A stretch of 64,000 bases of DNA, from the NCBI RefSeq assembly GCF_018139145.2, contig NC_059478.1, forward strand, positions 8,432,001 through 8,496,000, given 5' to 3'. How positions within the stretch are numbered: the stretch's first letter is position 1; each line of letters begins with the position of its first letter. The notes beneath the pieces were generated by a model. It was not told where the DNA came from. It did not search any database and was given only the letters and a program-made list of their open reading frames with translations. The position numbers and the translations under genes are program-made. Positions 49,100-61,639 of this stretch are shown piece by piece. Origin of the DNA: Gymnogyps californianus. Lineage: Eukaryota; Chordata; Aves; Accipitriformes; Cathartidae.

Positions 49100-52000
49100 A
49101 AGCAGCACACAATGTCCTCTAACCTCAAGGTCTCATTGGAAGCTTTTGACTTCCTGAAGCGTTCACTCTCACAGTTTGACACTGCTGGGCTATAAGCATT
49201 TGTCAGGACAGACTCCGAAAGAGTTGTTTGCTCAGCTCTCCCCTCTTCACTTACCTTAGAGATGATTTACAATGTTATAAACCATGTTTGTGCAAAGGAT
49301 GGATCTGCACTTATGCAACATTTCCTTATTGCTGAGTAACTCATTTTTTATTGTAGTTTACTCCTCTCAGCATCGGCTGCAGTTTAATCTTGAAAAAAGT
49401 CATCTCTCTCCAAACTGTTCTAAGCAGTCTTCCATCCACCTTCCCTATTTTGTGCCCTGCCTCAGCATCACCCCTCATGTCTCCAAGCTGGATGTGTACT
49501 GTTATCCTGCACCTTCTTAGTCTCTAACTGAAGATGCAGGAAAGGGACTGAAGTCCATTCAGAGAAACAAGCTTCTTTAAGAAAACGCTACTGAGATGAA
49601 AAAGCAGAGTCACTGCTGGGATGACCAGCAGGACCACATTAGAACAAGAGGCATTGAGGAGACTTGCAAGACGTTTGTCCACTCGCACCACATGGCTGCA
49701 TTCACTGTGGAGCTGGACAGGATTTTGGGGCATCATGTGACATCACTTGCACACACATTTATTGGGCAAAAGGAATATTACAGCTACAATAAATGAATTC
49801 TTAAAGGTCAGCTGGCCAAGAGCGTTTCACTGCACAGGGTTTCAAGCAAAGCAACATAGAGAAGGCCCCAAACACAGCCCTCCGTTGCCATCGTGAGCCT
49901 TCAGCCTCCAGAGACACTCAGATCAGCAGTTACACTGCAGAGGAATGGCTATCGCTAAGGCACCTGTGGATGCACAGAGCTACTGCCCTACATGTGTCAA
50001 ACATATGGCAATATGAACATGCATAGCTACTTCTGAAGTTACTCATGTTTTAGTCTGTACACCACAACTGGCACTGTTCATTTCAGACAAGGCAGTTCAG
50101 CTCCCTAAAAGGCTCTAACGTTCATTGTTCAAACAGCCAAGCTGCTGTTTCCTAAACGGTGAGATCAGTTTTAGTTCCAAACTGACCTGACAAAGTCTAG
50201 AAAGTCAATGGCCTTGAGAAGCCATCATCTAAAACCGCTGCTGTGCTGACAACCTTAACTTCACCATAAACAAAGGAAATTCTCAGAAAGCCCATTCCAT
50301 TAAACTGTTTTAGAAAGCCATGGGAACAAAAGGCTTGGGGAGTTCCTCTCCCTTTCCAGGGTTTCACGAAAGCGAAGCATCCTTCATGCGCACAAGGTTT
50401 TCTGGAGAGACTGCCCACACAGAAGAAAGATGGCACAAGACTAGGCCACCACACGGATCTAATGCTTTTTCCCAATGCTAATCAGTCAGAGCCCATAAGA
50501 GGTTCAGAGAGGGAACCACCACAACTGCATTGCAAAGAACTTCAGTGGTTAATCAGAGAGACAATCTACCACAAAACCAAACAGAATCACAGCCTATTAC
50601 CACCAAGGTCTCTTCCAGGTGAGTTGCAGAAGTCATCTCTAGTTGACAGCAGCTATCCACCCAAATCCTGTAAGCCAAGCTAAGTTTACAATGCCTCTAC
50701 AAAGCAAAATAATCCCTTGTGATTATATACTCACACTGTACACACTCATGATCCATCATATCCTCTATGTTTCAGGAATAAGCCCGAGATTAATTTACTA
50801 CTGACAGACGCTAGAAGCCATAACAAGGTTTATAATTTCTGTGGCACAGAGCAAGATTTTAGGGGTCACTGAAGGGTTGTTGGCTCCACACCCAAGCTCT
50901 TTTCATGTTTTCCTTTGCAGGTTTCACTTTCTGCAGGCTTTAAAGGACATATAGACAGAGAAGCAGTACAGAAGCAAGGGTACTTGCTCATTAAGGAGAG
51001 GTCTCATTTTCTCCTATTTACACCTAGTTTCAAAGAGCTATGCAACCAGTGGTGAATTTCACTCTTTTATGTGGTTTTAACTTCATTTAAGAATATATAA
51101 TTTTTTAAAGTTAATGAGGGTTCTTAACTGGCAGCCTCCTTTGCAGTTAATGACAACCGGTTTATAATAAGAATAATGCGCTCTGAGGAAAAAAGCTAGA
51201 ACAACATGAAACCTCCGGTCTCTAGTAGTCAAACTGCTCACAGTGCATTTGTCTGAACTACCAATCAGTACAGATGTTCTGGTTTCAAACATAATATTTT
51301 CTAGATACAGAGAAAAATGTGCTAAAGGTTCTTCAGAACCTGGGGAGCTAGTTCAAGCTTAGTTCCAAAACAAGTATCCCAATTTACTCTATGAAAGGAA
51401 AAATGCAAATTGAGTCCACACCTCAGTTTTCCAGTTTTAGGGCTGTTTTTTTACCTATGATTTTGAAAGAAGGGCAAAACTATACTTGACTGAAAAAGCG
51501 TGCCAGCTAAGAATGACTAGTATGACTCAAAAAAAACCACCCCAAAACCGGAGGTATTTGTTTATTTTTGAGGTACGGAGACATTTTGTGACTAAAGATG
51601 ACACTGAATTTCCTGTAAGCTGCTTCCTTACATCACACATAACACTTTCTTGAAATTCACACTTTTTCCCCCTACAGACTCAGAGCAGACTCATTTATGA
51701 AGCAAAAGTAGCTTTGCTAGTCAGAGAACTCCAGATAAAAATCGGTCACAGCAGGAAAATAGTAGCAAAAACATAAGCTTCCCATACATACACTTCTTCT
51801 CTTCCCTCCCTTTCTCCCACGTATGCCTCCTTTCAGATTTGCCCCGTTCCTCAGCAGCATTACTATTATCTACATGAGGATCATTATCCCAGGTTAAAAA
51901 TACCCCCAAACTTATCAGCAAACCACCGTTATATGCACACACCTGTAATAGCAAGGCCATGTTTTGTACTTTTGGAAAACACATATCCTCTTACAAAGTA

Positions 52001-52297
52001 ATCCATACAAGCAGAAGTGCAGCTCTGACAGTCGCACTGCATTGCGGCTCAAGAATCGCGGTACCTGTCTGCCAAACCCATGCACACATAAGCCTGTAAT
52101 ACTGCCTGGTGCAATGGGAAACTGCCCTCCATTGTGGTGGCTTTGATGCAAACAATTTTCCTTTAAGGGTTCCACTGACATCTGCCCCCGAGACTGCAGA
52201 ACAAGGTACAGATGTGAGTTGCATTCAGCCGTATGCAACTCCAGTTGTACATTGGGTGAAGGCCAGGAGTTCTCCATTTGTTTTCCGTAGTACATAC

Positions 52298-52420
52298 CTG
52301 TCCATTGCGGTGGGCAGCGGCAATTGTACGTGTTCACACCATCCACGCATATACCCCCATTTTGGCAGTTGTGATTTGGGCAGTCGTCAACGTTGTGCCC
52401 GCAGACGCTTCCCTCAAAAC
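52298..52420 (-). CDS. NOTCH2: NOTCH2 exon 5: end of EGF6, most of EGF7
   Basis: This 123-bp, phase 1-1 exon reads [18 protein letters not shown], then [15 protein letters not shown] and CPPQWTG. The last string is a typical NOTCH2 EGF7 ending. The calcium-binding signature NVDDC is present. The acceptor is TTTGTCCAG and the donor GTATGT. The exon stands alone, between a 6.5-kb intron 4 and a 15-kb intron 5. Confidence 0.97.
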
Positions 52421-53703
52421 CTGGACAAAGCAGAAACACAGCAGACTGAAATGGGCTTCCAGCCTCTTTTGAAGAGAATTCACCCTTCATGCAGCTTCCC
52501 CCCTTCTGTTTTTCTTAAAGACTTGCCCTGTTAACCTAATCCTGATGAATCTCAATGTAGCATGCTGACCCGAGACTTCGTTGAATGCCTTTGCTGATAG
52601 CATGCAGGTCAGATTACACAGTTAAAACACTACTACTGTGGGTAGATGGCCAAATATGTTTTCACAACCAAAAAGACAAGGGTATTTTTTCGTTAAGTGA
52701 CTAATGAGCGCTGTCATTCAAAGCAAACAAAGTGAAGACCAAGACATTTAGCTTACTATGAGGTAAGCTCACGACTGCCCACCAAGCAGCAGTTAACGGG
52801 CATCAGCCAGGACAAGTTTTTCCCATGGCAAAAAAGTGCCTGGCATTCACTTCATGAATACCACAGCATAGTTCATATGCCTTAGCTATGTCAAAGAAAG
52901 ATCTTCTATGCTTTGAAAATGAGCTTTCAAATTCCTGATTTGGCCCTCTTCAGTGTTAGACAACTCAGTCAATCAACAAATTAGCCACCACCCAGGCGAT
53001 GCTTATACACTAAGTCCTGACTGAAAAGCAGAAGAAACCAGACACCCTTCCCCGATGAAAATCAAGGCTCCTAATGAACATAGCCACCCTGGCAAAATAG
53101 CCTTGCTAGATCTCCCTCTCCTCTCAAATAACGAGAAGTGGGGACATTAGGGAAGGGAGTTGTCAATAATCCATCTTCCCCTTGATCTCCCCTGCTGATT
53201 TACTTCATGCTTCATTAAATAAACCTGCCATTTCTGCTGGATGAGAGCGCTATTTATCAAAGCACAAGTGGATGCATGCTAAGTGGATGAAGTAAATGAT
53301 TCCAGAGCACACACGTTAATTTAAAACATCAGCTCCGCCTCTTCACTGCTTTGGAATGTAATATTAACATGACACAGTCCTCTCATCCAAAATTATGCTT
53401 TAACCCCTCTACTTTTGATGCCCTGTTCCAGACGCTTCCATAACATCTGTGTCAAGTCACATAGACCCTCTAAGCAACATCTGGTCCAACACAGATCATG
53501 CTGTGTGGCAGATGAGACTGAGACTGTGAAGCTCTGACGCAGCTTCTCCAGACTACCGCTCCCCTCAAGAGACTTGAGATGACTCGTACGCATTCCCACC
53601 TCTTGAACTTCTCCAATACTACAGGTAAGAGTCAGAAGTGGAGTGCTGTTGCCAAGCTGTATCAAGTGCATTAGCATCCATCAACAAGGAAGAACAGACT
53701 CCA

Positions 53704-53733
53704 CAAAAAAAAAAAACAAAAAAAAAAAAAAAA
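53704..53733 (+). repeat. Poly-A-rich tract
   Basis: About 30 bases are almost all A, with one C, followed by CCCC. This is low complexity. Confidence 0.93.
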
Positions 53734-56078
53734 CCCCACCTGCAATATTACCCTCTCCCTTCAAAGCCCTTCCCACCGTCACCCAAGATCCTGCAAATTT
53801 CATGGCAGTAGGGAAGGTTAAAATGAAGAGGAAATATAACATGGTTAGCCTGAATCCTAATCATCACAGCAGTGCCTTCCTGGCAAAAGCTGCTGAGGAA
53901 CAACTACCAAGGAATACAATTAGCATCAGATCACTATGTTTAAAACTGTATAAAGCTACCATGCATTACCAAAGGCTCAGCTGTAAAACACAGGGGTGTC
54001 CTATCAGCTTGCTTTTCAGCTTGAGGAGAATCATCCCGCTGACCACAGATTGCACTCATGCCAGCAACGTGATCAGCATGGAAACACATCCAGAGCCACA
54101 AACGCAAAAGGTTTAAGTTCTTATCCTTTCAGCTCGGACAATGTGAAGACCTACCCTACTTTCTAGTAAACAAATTCCTGACAGCAGGCATTTATTTAAA
54201 ACTATCTCACTGTACTGTGTACAAATTTAAACCAACCCAATGATTTTAATAACAAAGCACGGAAGTCATGTCAATACTCAAACCTCACCAAGCCATCGTA
54301 TATTTTCACATTTTAACCATCTATACTACCATCTAAGAGCTGGTCCTCAAGCATCTCATGCAAATGTAGAAAACCATTAATCCCACACGAAAAGCTGGAG
54401 GATACCACTAGTGACAGTAGAATAGAAACAAAAAAGAGCTTACAAAAAAAAAAAGCGATGTGTTAAAAGGTTCAAGAGAACTGACACACAGTCAAGTGTG
54501 CTCAGTCAAAAGACATCTCCAAGGGAAAGGGAATCAGGAAGGGTTGAAATGGTGAAGACGACACTATTTTGAGTGCACAGCTGAAGAAAACACAAGTTTC
54601 CTTTTTGGTAACTTCCCAACTCCCAAATTCCCTTTAAATTTGTCTTACTCTGAAGAACAACTTTGGCTTAGTTTCAGAACATCTAAAAGCTATAAAGGCA
54701 TGATTTTTGTGTCCTCTTCAACTCCAATATACACCACAATATTACGATCTGCTTAATTTGTAAATAAAACTGTCCTAGTGAAGTTTAGCTTTCATTCTTA
54801 AAATCAGTCCTTCAGAGTGATGGTTGTTTGGGCCAATGCATGTACATTTGAGCACGACAAGCATGAAGTTGCTCTGGCACACGTGAGCTTTTAAGCTGGG
54901 TCCCCAGATCTGATTTTGCAGTTACATAACCTGACTCTTTTCCAGAAAGCCAGAGAGTTCACTGTTTTGATGTATTTGTATACCTGACACTGTTTCCTGT
55001 TCCCCCCTGTGCTGGGACTCACATGTTGTCCTTTCCTTTCTCCCTCCAAGAGAACAGTTTGCAATACATATCCTGACTTTTACTCCGTATCTCCAAGCAC
55101 ATCAAACTAAGGAATGAGAACCTCGAGGGGAAAAGTGTTCCCAATGCCAACAGTGTGTTGTTCCTCCTCTAGTACACAGATGGATACAAGCATATAACTT
55201 TACTCCTATGTCATCTGAAATCTCCATCCCTTTCTAGAGCACCATATCCAATTCCCTCCAAATCTTAATCTTTAGCCTTATTTCTACCTGTAAATTACAC
55301 CTCAGACTTTCTGCAGGACCAATTAGTTATGGGGACAGGAAATTATACCTGAATGAAAATGTCAAGTGATTGCCAGATTTAGGGCCTGCTAACAAGAAAT
55401 TAGGGATCTCAACACAGAGTACTAAAACTGACCTGCATCATTTTAACACAGAAGTAAGGTTCTGCATACCAGGTGCCCAACAGCAGTTGCCTGCACGCAA
55501 CTCGGACAGTTCAGCTTCTTGAAATAAATGCGAGATGGGCTACTCCACATAAGAGAGCCAGCTCACCCGGAGCAGAGAGGCACGCACGCCATCTGGTACC
55601 CCAAGACTGCCGCCATGCAGAACCTCACACCCCGCAGGAAGCAGCTCATCTCTAAATCCGAGCAAGCAGGCTCTTCCCCACCGCAGAAATTCAGTATGTC
55701 TGTGAGACCCCATTCATGATGCTCACCGCGCGGGGCAGCGTGAGGCTCCGCTACGAACCGGCGTGAGGTTACTTCCTCTTCCCAGGAAGTGTTCCAGCTC
55801 TCATAAACAGCCTGCTCCAGCCTGACAGATCGTTTCCTGAACAAGCCCTTGGAATTCCCTAGGGTCCTTATCTTAGTTAATGGGTAATTATTTTGATGGA
55901 TAACAATGAATAATCACTTTCCCAGCTAAGAACTTCCTCTATTGACTTGTTTAACATTCCATTAAAGGTTAGTTGCCAAATGAACTCCTTTTTCGTCAAA
56001 TATTTATAACTACGAGCTCATTCTTATATTTAAAGGAGTTGCTAGTGCTTCAGGTTAAGTCTGTTTCACAGAAGTTGG

Positions 56079-56095
56079 TTTTTTTTTTTTTTTTT
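56079..56095 (+). repeat. Poly-T tract (T17)
   Basis: This is an uninterrupted T run in intron 4. Confidence 0.93.
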
Positions 56096-58969
56096 ACTAC
56101 AACTATCTGTTATGATTGACCTAACATACTCACTTGTCTACAATCTTTTTATCTAAATCAAAGCCCAGAGGAAAAATGGTTACACTAGATGGATAGAAAA
56201 TAAGCTACCTTTCATACAGATGTAATACTGACAGTATATATACCTCTTCACTTAAACTTGCCACCAAACGCTGACCTCTTCTAACACATGACTTCATTAA
56301 TTACCTAATGCAAGATTTGTTTGTGTAAATCCACAAGTGAAATGGGAACCTGAGAATTTAAAATAGCAGCTTGACTACACTGTGGATAAACAGTACTTGC
56401 ACTACTGTAGAAAAAGCTGCTGTGATGTGTAACTCCAGGTTGTAGGCTTTTTCTGTATTTTCAAGCTCTCATTCTCACGTATCTATATTTACAAAAAATG
56501 AAATTCACTCAAAAGCAAAGAAGTAAACATCTACAGGAAACAAGAACTTATTTCAGGGCCAGTTCAGGAGTAACCTAATTATGCTTAAATTGCTGCTTGA
56601 GCATAATCAGTTTCTTCAAAGCAGTTTCACAGGTCACAAGATGCAAAATCACAGCAAAAAACATCCCAGCAGTTCAAGATGTAACTGCCTCCTGCTTCTA
56701 TGGCCATAACGCTGAGCTATGGTAACATCTTAAGGCAGTCCAGAAGGAAGGGCAAGAGCAATTCCATTTATAGTCACCGTATCATCGGCATTGCTCCAAT
56801 TCAGAGAAGGAGTCTAAAGAGGCATTTCTAGTCCATACTCTTGGCACTCTCTTCCAGTGAGCAGGCCTTGTTCACATCTTCCCTGGGCGTGACAGACCAC
56901 CATTTCTCTTCTCTCTCTGTTGACCCTTCCTTCCCAGACAGAACCTTTTCCAACACTTCCGAAATTTCGTGCTGCATGCTTGACTGCAAGGGGGAAGAAA
57001 TGGCTGGGTGCCTTGCCATTATCAAAGAGTTTAATGTAAGCATTTTGGCCTCCCCAACCTCTCTCCTTTTTTGCTGTTTTTCAAATGACCACTTTCAAAA
57101 AATCAAGCTAGCAAAACAACATGGCCAACAAATAAATACAGGAAATACAGAAGTGAAGGCTCTCAAAGCCGCATTAACTCACCCCCACTATACACGTTGT
57201 GTAACAAGTCCAAAAAACCAGCTAATAATCCAAAACGTGTGTGAGCAGTGTGGGTGTGTAACTGTTACTATAGTAATCTCATTTTCATTTCCTGACCATA
57301 GTTTAGCCAGCCCACACGCTTGTCTAAGGGAAAATGTGCTCCTACCCAGTCTCATGCCCCTGTAAGAGTCACGAAATCAAACTTCTTACCAGCTTTACAA
57401 GATCAAGTCCTTCAAACTTCATCTTCCTCTCCTCTTCCCCCCACCACACCGCTTCTGCATGAGATCTTAAACTCCTTACACTGGCTAAACAGATCTGACT
57501 TTATGAAAATTCTGAATTTCTGATCAAGCCTGTTAATCCAGAGGCACTTAGTTTACAATTTCATTTTAAAAAGATGCAAAGCAGAAAAGGAATAAATTCC
57601 CTGAGAGCAACTGTTAGTTAAGATACGGCATTTTCAAAGACCCTGTATGTTCAAGCACTGTTTCTTCAAGCATAGCTAGAAATGGTTGCTTTCACACAAA
57701 AATAAAGATGATACATCCTTCTATTTTAGGATCAACTTTCCTAAATCCTTCAAAGTCACATGCTTGCTCAGACAACCCAGAATGTCATCGTGCAGGCACT
57801 AGCTAAGGTTGGCAATGTACATTTAAGGTCATTTGAGCCAACACTTCAAGACAAAGGTCTCCAAAGACAGAGTATTTTTTCACAAGTTCTAAATGCTCTT
57901 TCCACACATACCTATGACTCCAGATGATCCTCATGAGAATGCAGTCACTCTACATTCATCCTAAACAGTATATGGCAGCTACACCTTTCACATAAATAAC
58001 AACAGAGAAATGCTTAAGGGAAGAGAGTTTACTTTTCTAGATTACCACACACCAAGTGTTCGTGTGCCAAACTGCAATACACTTAAGTAGGAAGTCTAGT
58101 CAAAAGCATTTCCAAACAATCAGTTTCCCATGGAGTTGAATTACTCAGTAAAAAAATATCAGCCTAAAAAAAACCCTGACATGCAAAGACAACTAGTACT
58201 GCCCTGTGGTCAGTCTGACAAGTGGATGAGGAGGAGCAGGACAGGATGAGACCATCAGGGTCCCAACCAGGTGATATATGGTCCTTTGTAGAGACGGGTG
58301 CCTTGGTGATTAGAACCTAGCTTGAAACACAAAACCAATACAGCCCATGATCCTGAGTAAGCACATCACTCCTGCTGTGGATGAACTCAGGGCAGCTAAC
58401 AGCATCAGAAAACAAGCAAGCATAATTTAGCTGGAGGTATTACAGGACAAAAAGGGTGTGGTGAGTGGGAAATGATATCTCATAAGATTTGGAGGAACTG
58501 GAGGAGAAAAAGGAAGGGAATAGAAACTAAGACTGAGAAGGAAAAAGACAAATGTTCATCTTCATTCAAGCACTGAAGTTAAATGTGGCCTTTACTGACA
58601 GAAAACCATGTATTTGTAGGGGTTTATGCTCATGGAATTTGGCATTCCAAATGGGCATTAGGAGATACCACCCTAATCTCCTTGAACTTACCTTGTAGTT
58701 CTTACTTATTTGATTCTCTGCCTCTAATTGGGTTCCAAAGAAATCTGTCATTTCTAGCCTTCTTCCCTTTTCTTCCCTTCCACGTTATGAAATCCTGACA
58801 CTCAGAAATTAACGTCCTAGAAGAGCTTCCTGCCTTGCTGAGATTTCTCCCTTCAACCTTACATTACATGAGTATCACAAAGAAACTCTTAAGAGAAGTT
58901 TTCAGAAGAACACACAGGAATGCAGTGACAAGACTACAAAACCAAGCACTCTGAAGAAGCAGCATTTAC

Positions 58970-59305
58970 CTGGCAGACAGTTGCACTCAAAGGTGAAGTC
59001 ACTTGTTTGATGACAAGTTCCTCCATTCATACAGGGTGATGGGGAACACGGCACATATACGCTCTCACAGCGATGCCCTGTATAGCCTGGCTTGCACTGG
59101 CATCGGTATGAACCGGGCAAATTGACACAGGTCCCACCGTGTTGACAAAGACCTGGTGTGGCACATTCATTCACATCTATCTCGCACTTCTGGCCAGTGT
59201 AGCCAGACAGACAGATACAGGAGAACTTATTTCCGGATACAGTACATGTACTTCCATTGGCACAAGGTTGAGATGTACAGGCATCAATCCACTGGCAGTC
59301 CTTTC
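58970..59305 (-). CDS. NOTCH2: NOTCH2 exon 4: EGF4, EGF5, most of EGF6
   Basis: This 336-bp, phase 1-1 exon equals human exon 4 in length. It completes EGF3 (GKDCQW) and then encodes EGF4 ([14 protein letters not shown] ... GYTGQKC). EGF5 follows, with the calcium-binding signature DVNEC ([13 protein letters not shown]). Most of EGF6 comes next ([15 protein letters not shown] ... ECNCLPG). The acceptor is ATCCTACAG and the donor GTAAATG. Confidence 0.97.
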
Positions 59306-59995
59306 CTGTAGGATCAAGACAGAGCACGCCATCAATAAAAAGTTATTTCTATGGAAAATAGTATTTCCTTCACGCTACCTCAAAATGATTGGTGTACTAA
59401 ATCTTAGAATTATTACAGGAAAATTTATGTCTGCATTTTACAGTATTATATTTGAAATGAAAATCAATTTGCTGGTTACAGTACAAAGTCATTTTATTTA
59501 CAGGGTAGCAGCAAGATAAAGAATGTTGTGATTTATAAAAATAACCCATGACCTGAAATCATACTACACACTGACAGTCACTCTTCTTCTACGTCCCTGT
59601 CAAGAATGAAAGGAGTGAGTTTCCATGCTTCCCGCTCAGGCACCCAATTATAGTTTTCCCATAGAAAGATTTTGCTGGCCACATCTACTTAATTTTTCTA
59701 GAAGGTAAACTCTGAACTCAAAGTGCAACAGCCACTCCAGAGTAGCTTCTGCAGTCAGTTTTCCCACATGGACAACTCCACAAGATCTAAATGTCTTTCT
59801 GCTTACGTGTAAAGGGTAGAGAGTTTGATTCCCTACCCTCCTTTGCTTTTTTTGGTCATGAAGTCATTTAGACTTCTTCTCATTTCCTGTGCTGGAGCTA
59901 GTAAATTTGAGAGCGTATTATGACAGCCCCAGAACATTCCAGGGTGAAGTAATTCACAAAGGAGGGAGTCTGGAGGTACAAACGCAGAACCCCAC
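59306..59995 (-). other. Intron 3
   Basis: This is a 690-bp intron with no coding frame or recognised repeat. Confidence 0.9.
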
Positions 59996-60255
59996 CTGTG
60001 TAACCTGGAGGACAGACACACTCGTACGTTTCCTGGCTGTGGGGATGACAAGTTCCTCCGTTCAGGCAGGGCTGGGACACATAGCAGAGGTGCGATTCAG
60101 AGTATTGACAATCCTCTCCCGTGAATCCTGGAGCACATTTGCAGGTAGCCTTTCCTATCAGAGACGTAGTTTCACAAGTTCCCCCGTTCTTACAGGTGTT
60201 GCTTTCGCAGGGGTTCCTGTACTGACAGTAGTCTCCAAGAAAGCCTTCTCGACAC
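59996..60255 (-). CDS. NOTCH2: NOTCH2 exon 3: end of EGF1, EGF2, most of EGF3
   Basis: This 260-bp exon has the same length as human exon 3. It enters in phase 2 and leaves in phase 1. It opens with [16 protein letters not shown], the end of EGF1 and start of EGF2. It continues through [19 protein letters not shown] and [20 protein letters not shown], and ends at CPPGYTG just before the last cysteine of EGF3. The acceptor is a pyrimidine tract ending TGCAG at 60256-60260, and the donor is GTGGGG. These N-terminal repeats are extracellular and not calcium-binding. The first two exons of the gene were not found upstream within the window. Confidence 0.96.
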
Positions 60256-60486
60256 CTGCAACAGAGAAGAAATTACTTGCAGCACATTCACCTGAAGCCT
60301 TGCTGTCCTGGGAAGATACCAGGAATGAAGTCCCACGACCACCGAAAGTCTTGGAATTTGCCATAATTAATGATAACACTAACAGACCTAAATGCTAACA
60401 TCATAGATATAACAGGGCCTTCCTCTGGGATTGTCCCAAATGAGACCACTGAAAACTTAAGTTCAAATTGTGAAATCGCTCATTAC

Positions 60487-60504
60487 AAAATAAATAAATA
60501 AATA
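60487..60504 (+). repeat. (AAAT)n microsatellite
   Basis: About four units of AAAT lie 230 bp upstream of exon 3 in transcript direction. Confidence 0.93.
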
Positions 60505-60709
60505 CCGCATACAGAGTTACATCAAATGCAGGAACTTATTCTTGCACTTCCCTTCAAAACTTCAGTAAAAGCCTAAGTGTTAAAGAACTGCTGAGTAACA
60601 ACTAATTCCTTGCACCTACTCCCATTCTAATAATCATTCTTTTTTAGAAGAAAATGAAGCAGTTTCAGTAATAGGTATTTACACCAGGTATTATCCCTCT
60701 TCCAAAATA

Positions 60710-60920
60710 TTTATAAACCTTGTACAAGTGCAGTGTCTGAGGGCCTGAAGATCTGTAGCAGATCTTTCTCCACAACACTCCCGTGAGACAGGAATATACT
60801 GTTATCCTCATGTTGATAAGTGCATCTGGGACTGTGACATGCTGAAGTCTGCACTCAACTAGCAACGCAAGCACTGAAGTCAGGTCTCCCACGCCCCTGG
60901 CTAGCACCCTAACGACAAGG
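60710..60920 (-). mobile_element. MIR/CORE-SINE-like remnant
   Basis: Read on the minus strand it starts TTAGGGTGCTAGCCAGG and GTGGGAGACCTGACTTCA, resembling the tRNA-derived head of MIR-type SINEs. It later shows GAGGATAACAGTA, CTCACGGGAGTGTTGTGGAG and TATAAATATTTTGG, resembling the 3' part (GGGTTGTTGTGAGGAT...). The match is diverged and judged by eye against remembered consensus. It would be an ancient insertion in the same orientation as NOTCH2. Confidence 0.6.
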
Positions 60921-61639
60921 TCATTGTTCCTCTGTCTCCCACAGAAAAACGAGTACACACACACTATCTACAACTAGGGTAATATTTTATACAAAGATCT
61001 GCAATTGCAGAATAATTGCAGTTATTCCTCTCTAACCTAAACTTATGTCAATACAGTCTGACTACACTTGTCAGCTGTAATCCATCTTTTAACTGGCCTT
61101 TGTACTACGAATTTTCCATTTAACTTCCAGCGATACAGGACCCAGGCAAGCAAGCCTACAAACCCCACGTTTGTGTCACCCACAGTTCCATTTGCTTCTT
61201 TCAGGCAGCAGAAAGCTGCAGGAGTATATGCTGGATAAAAATAATACCTAACATACAGAACAGGACTGTCCACTTGCAGTTTTTTCTATAGTGCACAGCT
61301 GCATGCTTTAACTGGTAAGTAACCCAAGATACACACAGCCTGAGAGAACACGTATTTCACTGCAAAAAATTTCAGAGCTGAACATTAGATACGCTTTGTT
61401 CCAGAACACGATAGGTGCAATTATTAAATCAATGAATTACTCAAATCCAAAGGGAGGAGATTCCAACTGCAAGAAATACACAGTCTCTAGTTAGCCCCCA
61501 GACAAGAATGTAAGAGTAAAGAGACTGCCTTTTCCTTATGCACTTAAAAGTGTATGGTGGATTGGAAAAAAAACCAACCAAACCCCTAACTGGATAGGCC
61601 TTAAAATTCAGTTTAAAAATCAAAGAACGGTCATGAAGC

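Larger units (their letters stand above)
37142..52297 (-). other. Intron 5 (15 kb, largest complete intron in the window)
   Basis: This 15,156-bp intron separates EGF7 from the ligand-binding block. It holds a 123-bp LTR-like insertion at 40916-41038, a palindromic MITE-like element at 46823-46920, an imperfect tandem duplication at 46361-46420, and several poly-A/T and T/G tracts. No exon and no independent gene was recognised on either strand. Most of the sequence is unassigned and could hold enhancers. Confidence 0.85.
52421..58969 (-). other. Intron 4 (6.5 kb)
   Basis: This 6,549-bp intron contains A-rich (53704-53733) and T17 (56079-56095) tracts. A GC-richer patch lies at about 55490-55850. 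Open frames of up to 174 codons (56841-57365, plus strand) show no recognisable family and no splice context. No exon or recognised transposon was seen. Confidence 0.85.
3264..60255 (-). other. NOTCH2: NOTCH2 gene, partial (exons 3-30 of 34)
   Basis: This is the gene span on the minus strand, covering 27 coding exons. The identity rests on an ordered series of EGF repeats, three LNR modules, a heterodimerisation domain, a transmembrane segment and a RAM region. Paralogue-specific strings such as [17 protein letters not shown] and CPPQWTG match NOTCH2 rather than NOTCH1 or NOTCH3. All splice sites are GT/AG and phases are continuous over 1,747 codons with no stop or frameshift, so the gene looks intact. 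Exons 1-2 and 31-34 fall outside the window. Compared with human NOTCH2 as I recall it, most exon lengths are the same, one EGF exon (human exon 15) is missing, and exon 23 is 9 bp longer. The start codon and promoter are not in the window. Confidence 0.97.

Noticed and set aside
51915..52490. 191-codon minus open frame containing exon 5
   Set aside because: The exon 5 part (52298-52420) is real. The sequence beyond the GTATGT donor loses the EGF pattern and is intron.
53643..54116. 157-codon plus-strand open frame in intron 4
   Set aside because: It starts through a poly-A tract, has no recognisable domain and fits chance open frame in intron sequence.
56841..57365. 174-codon plus-strand open frame in intron 4
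   Set aside because: There is no recognisable protein family, no codon periodicity visible by eye and no splice or promoter context. It is antisense within a NOTCH2 intron.
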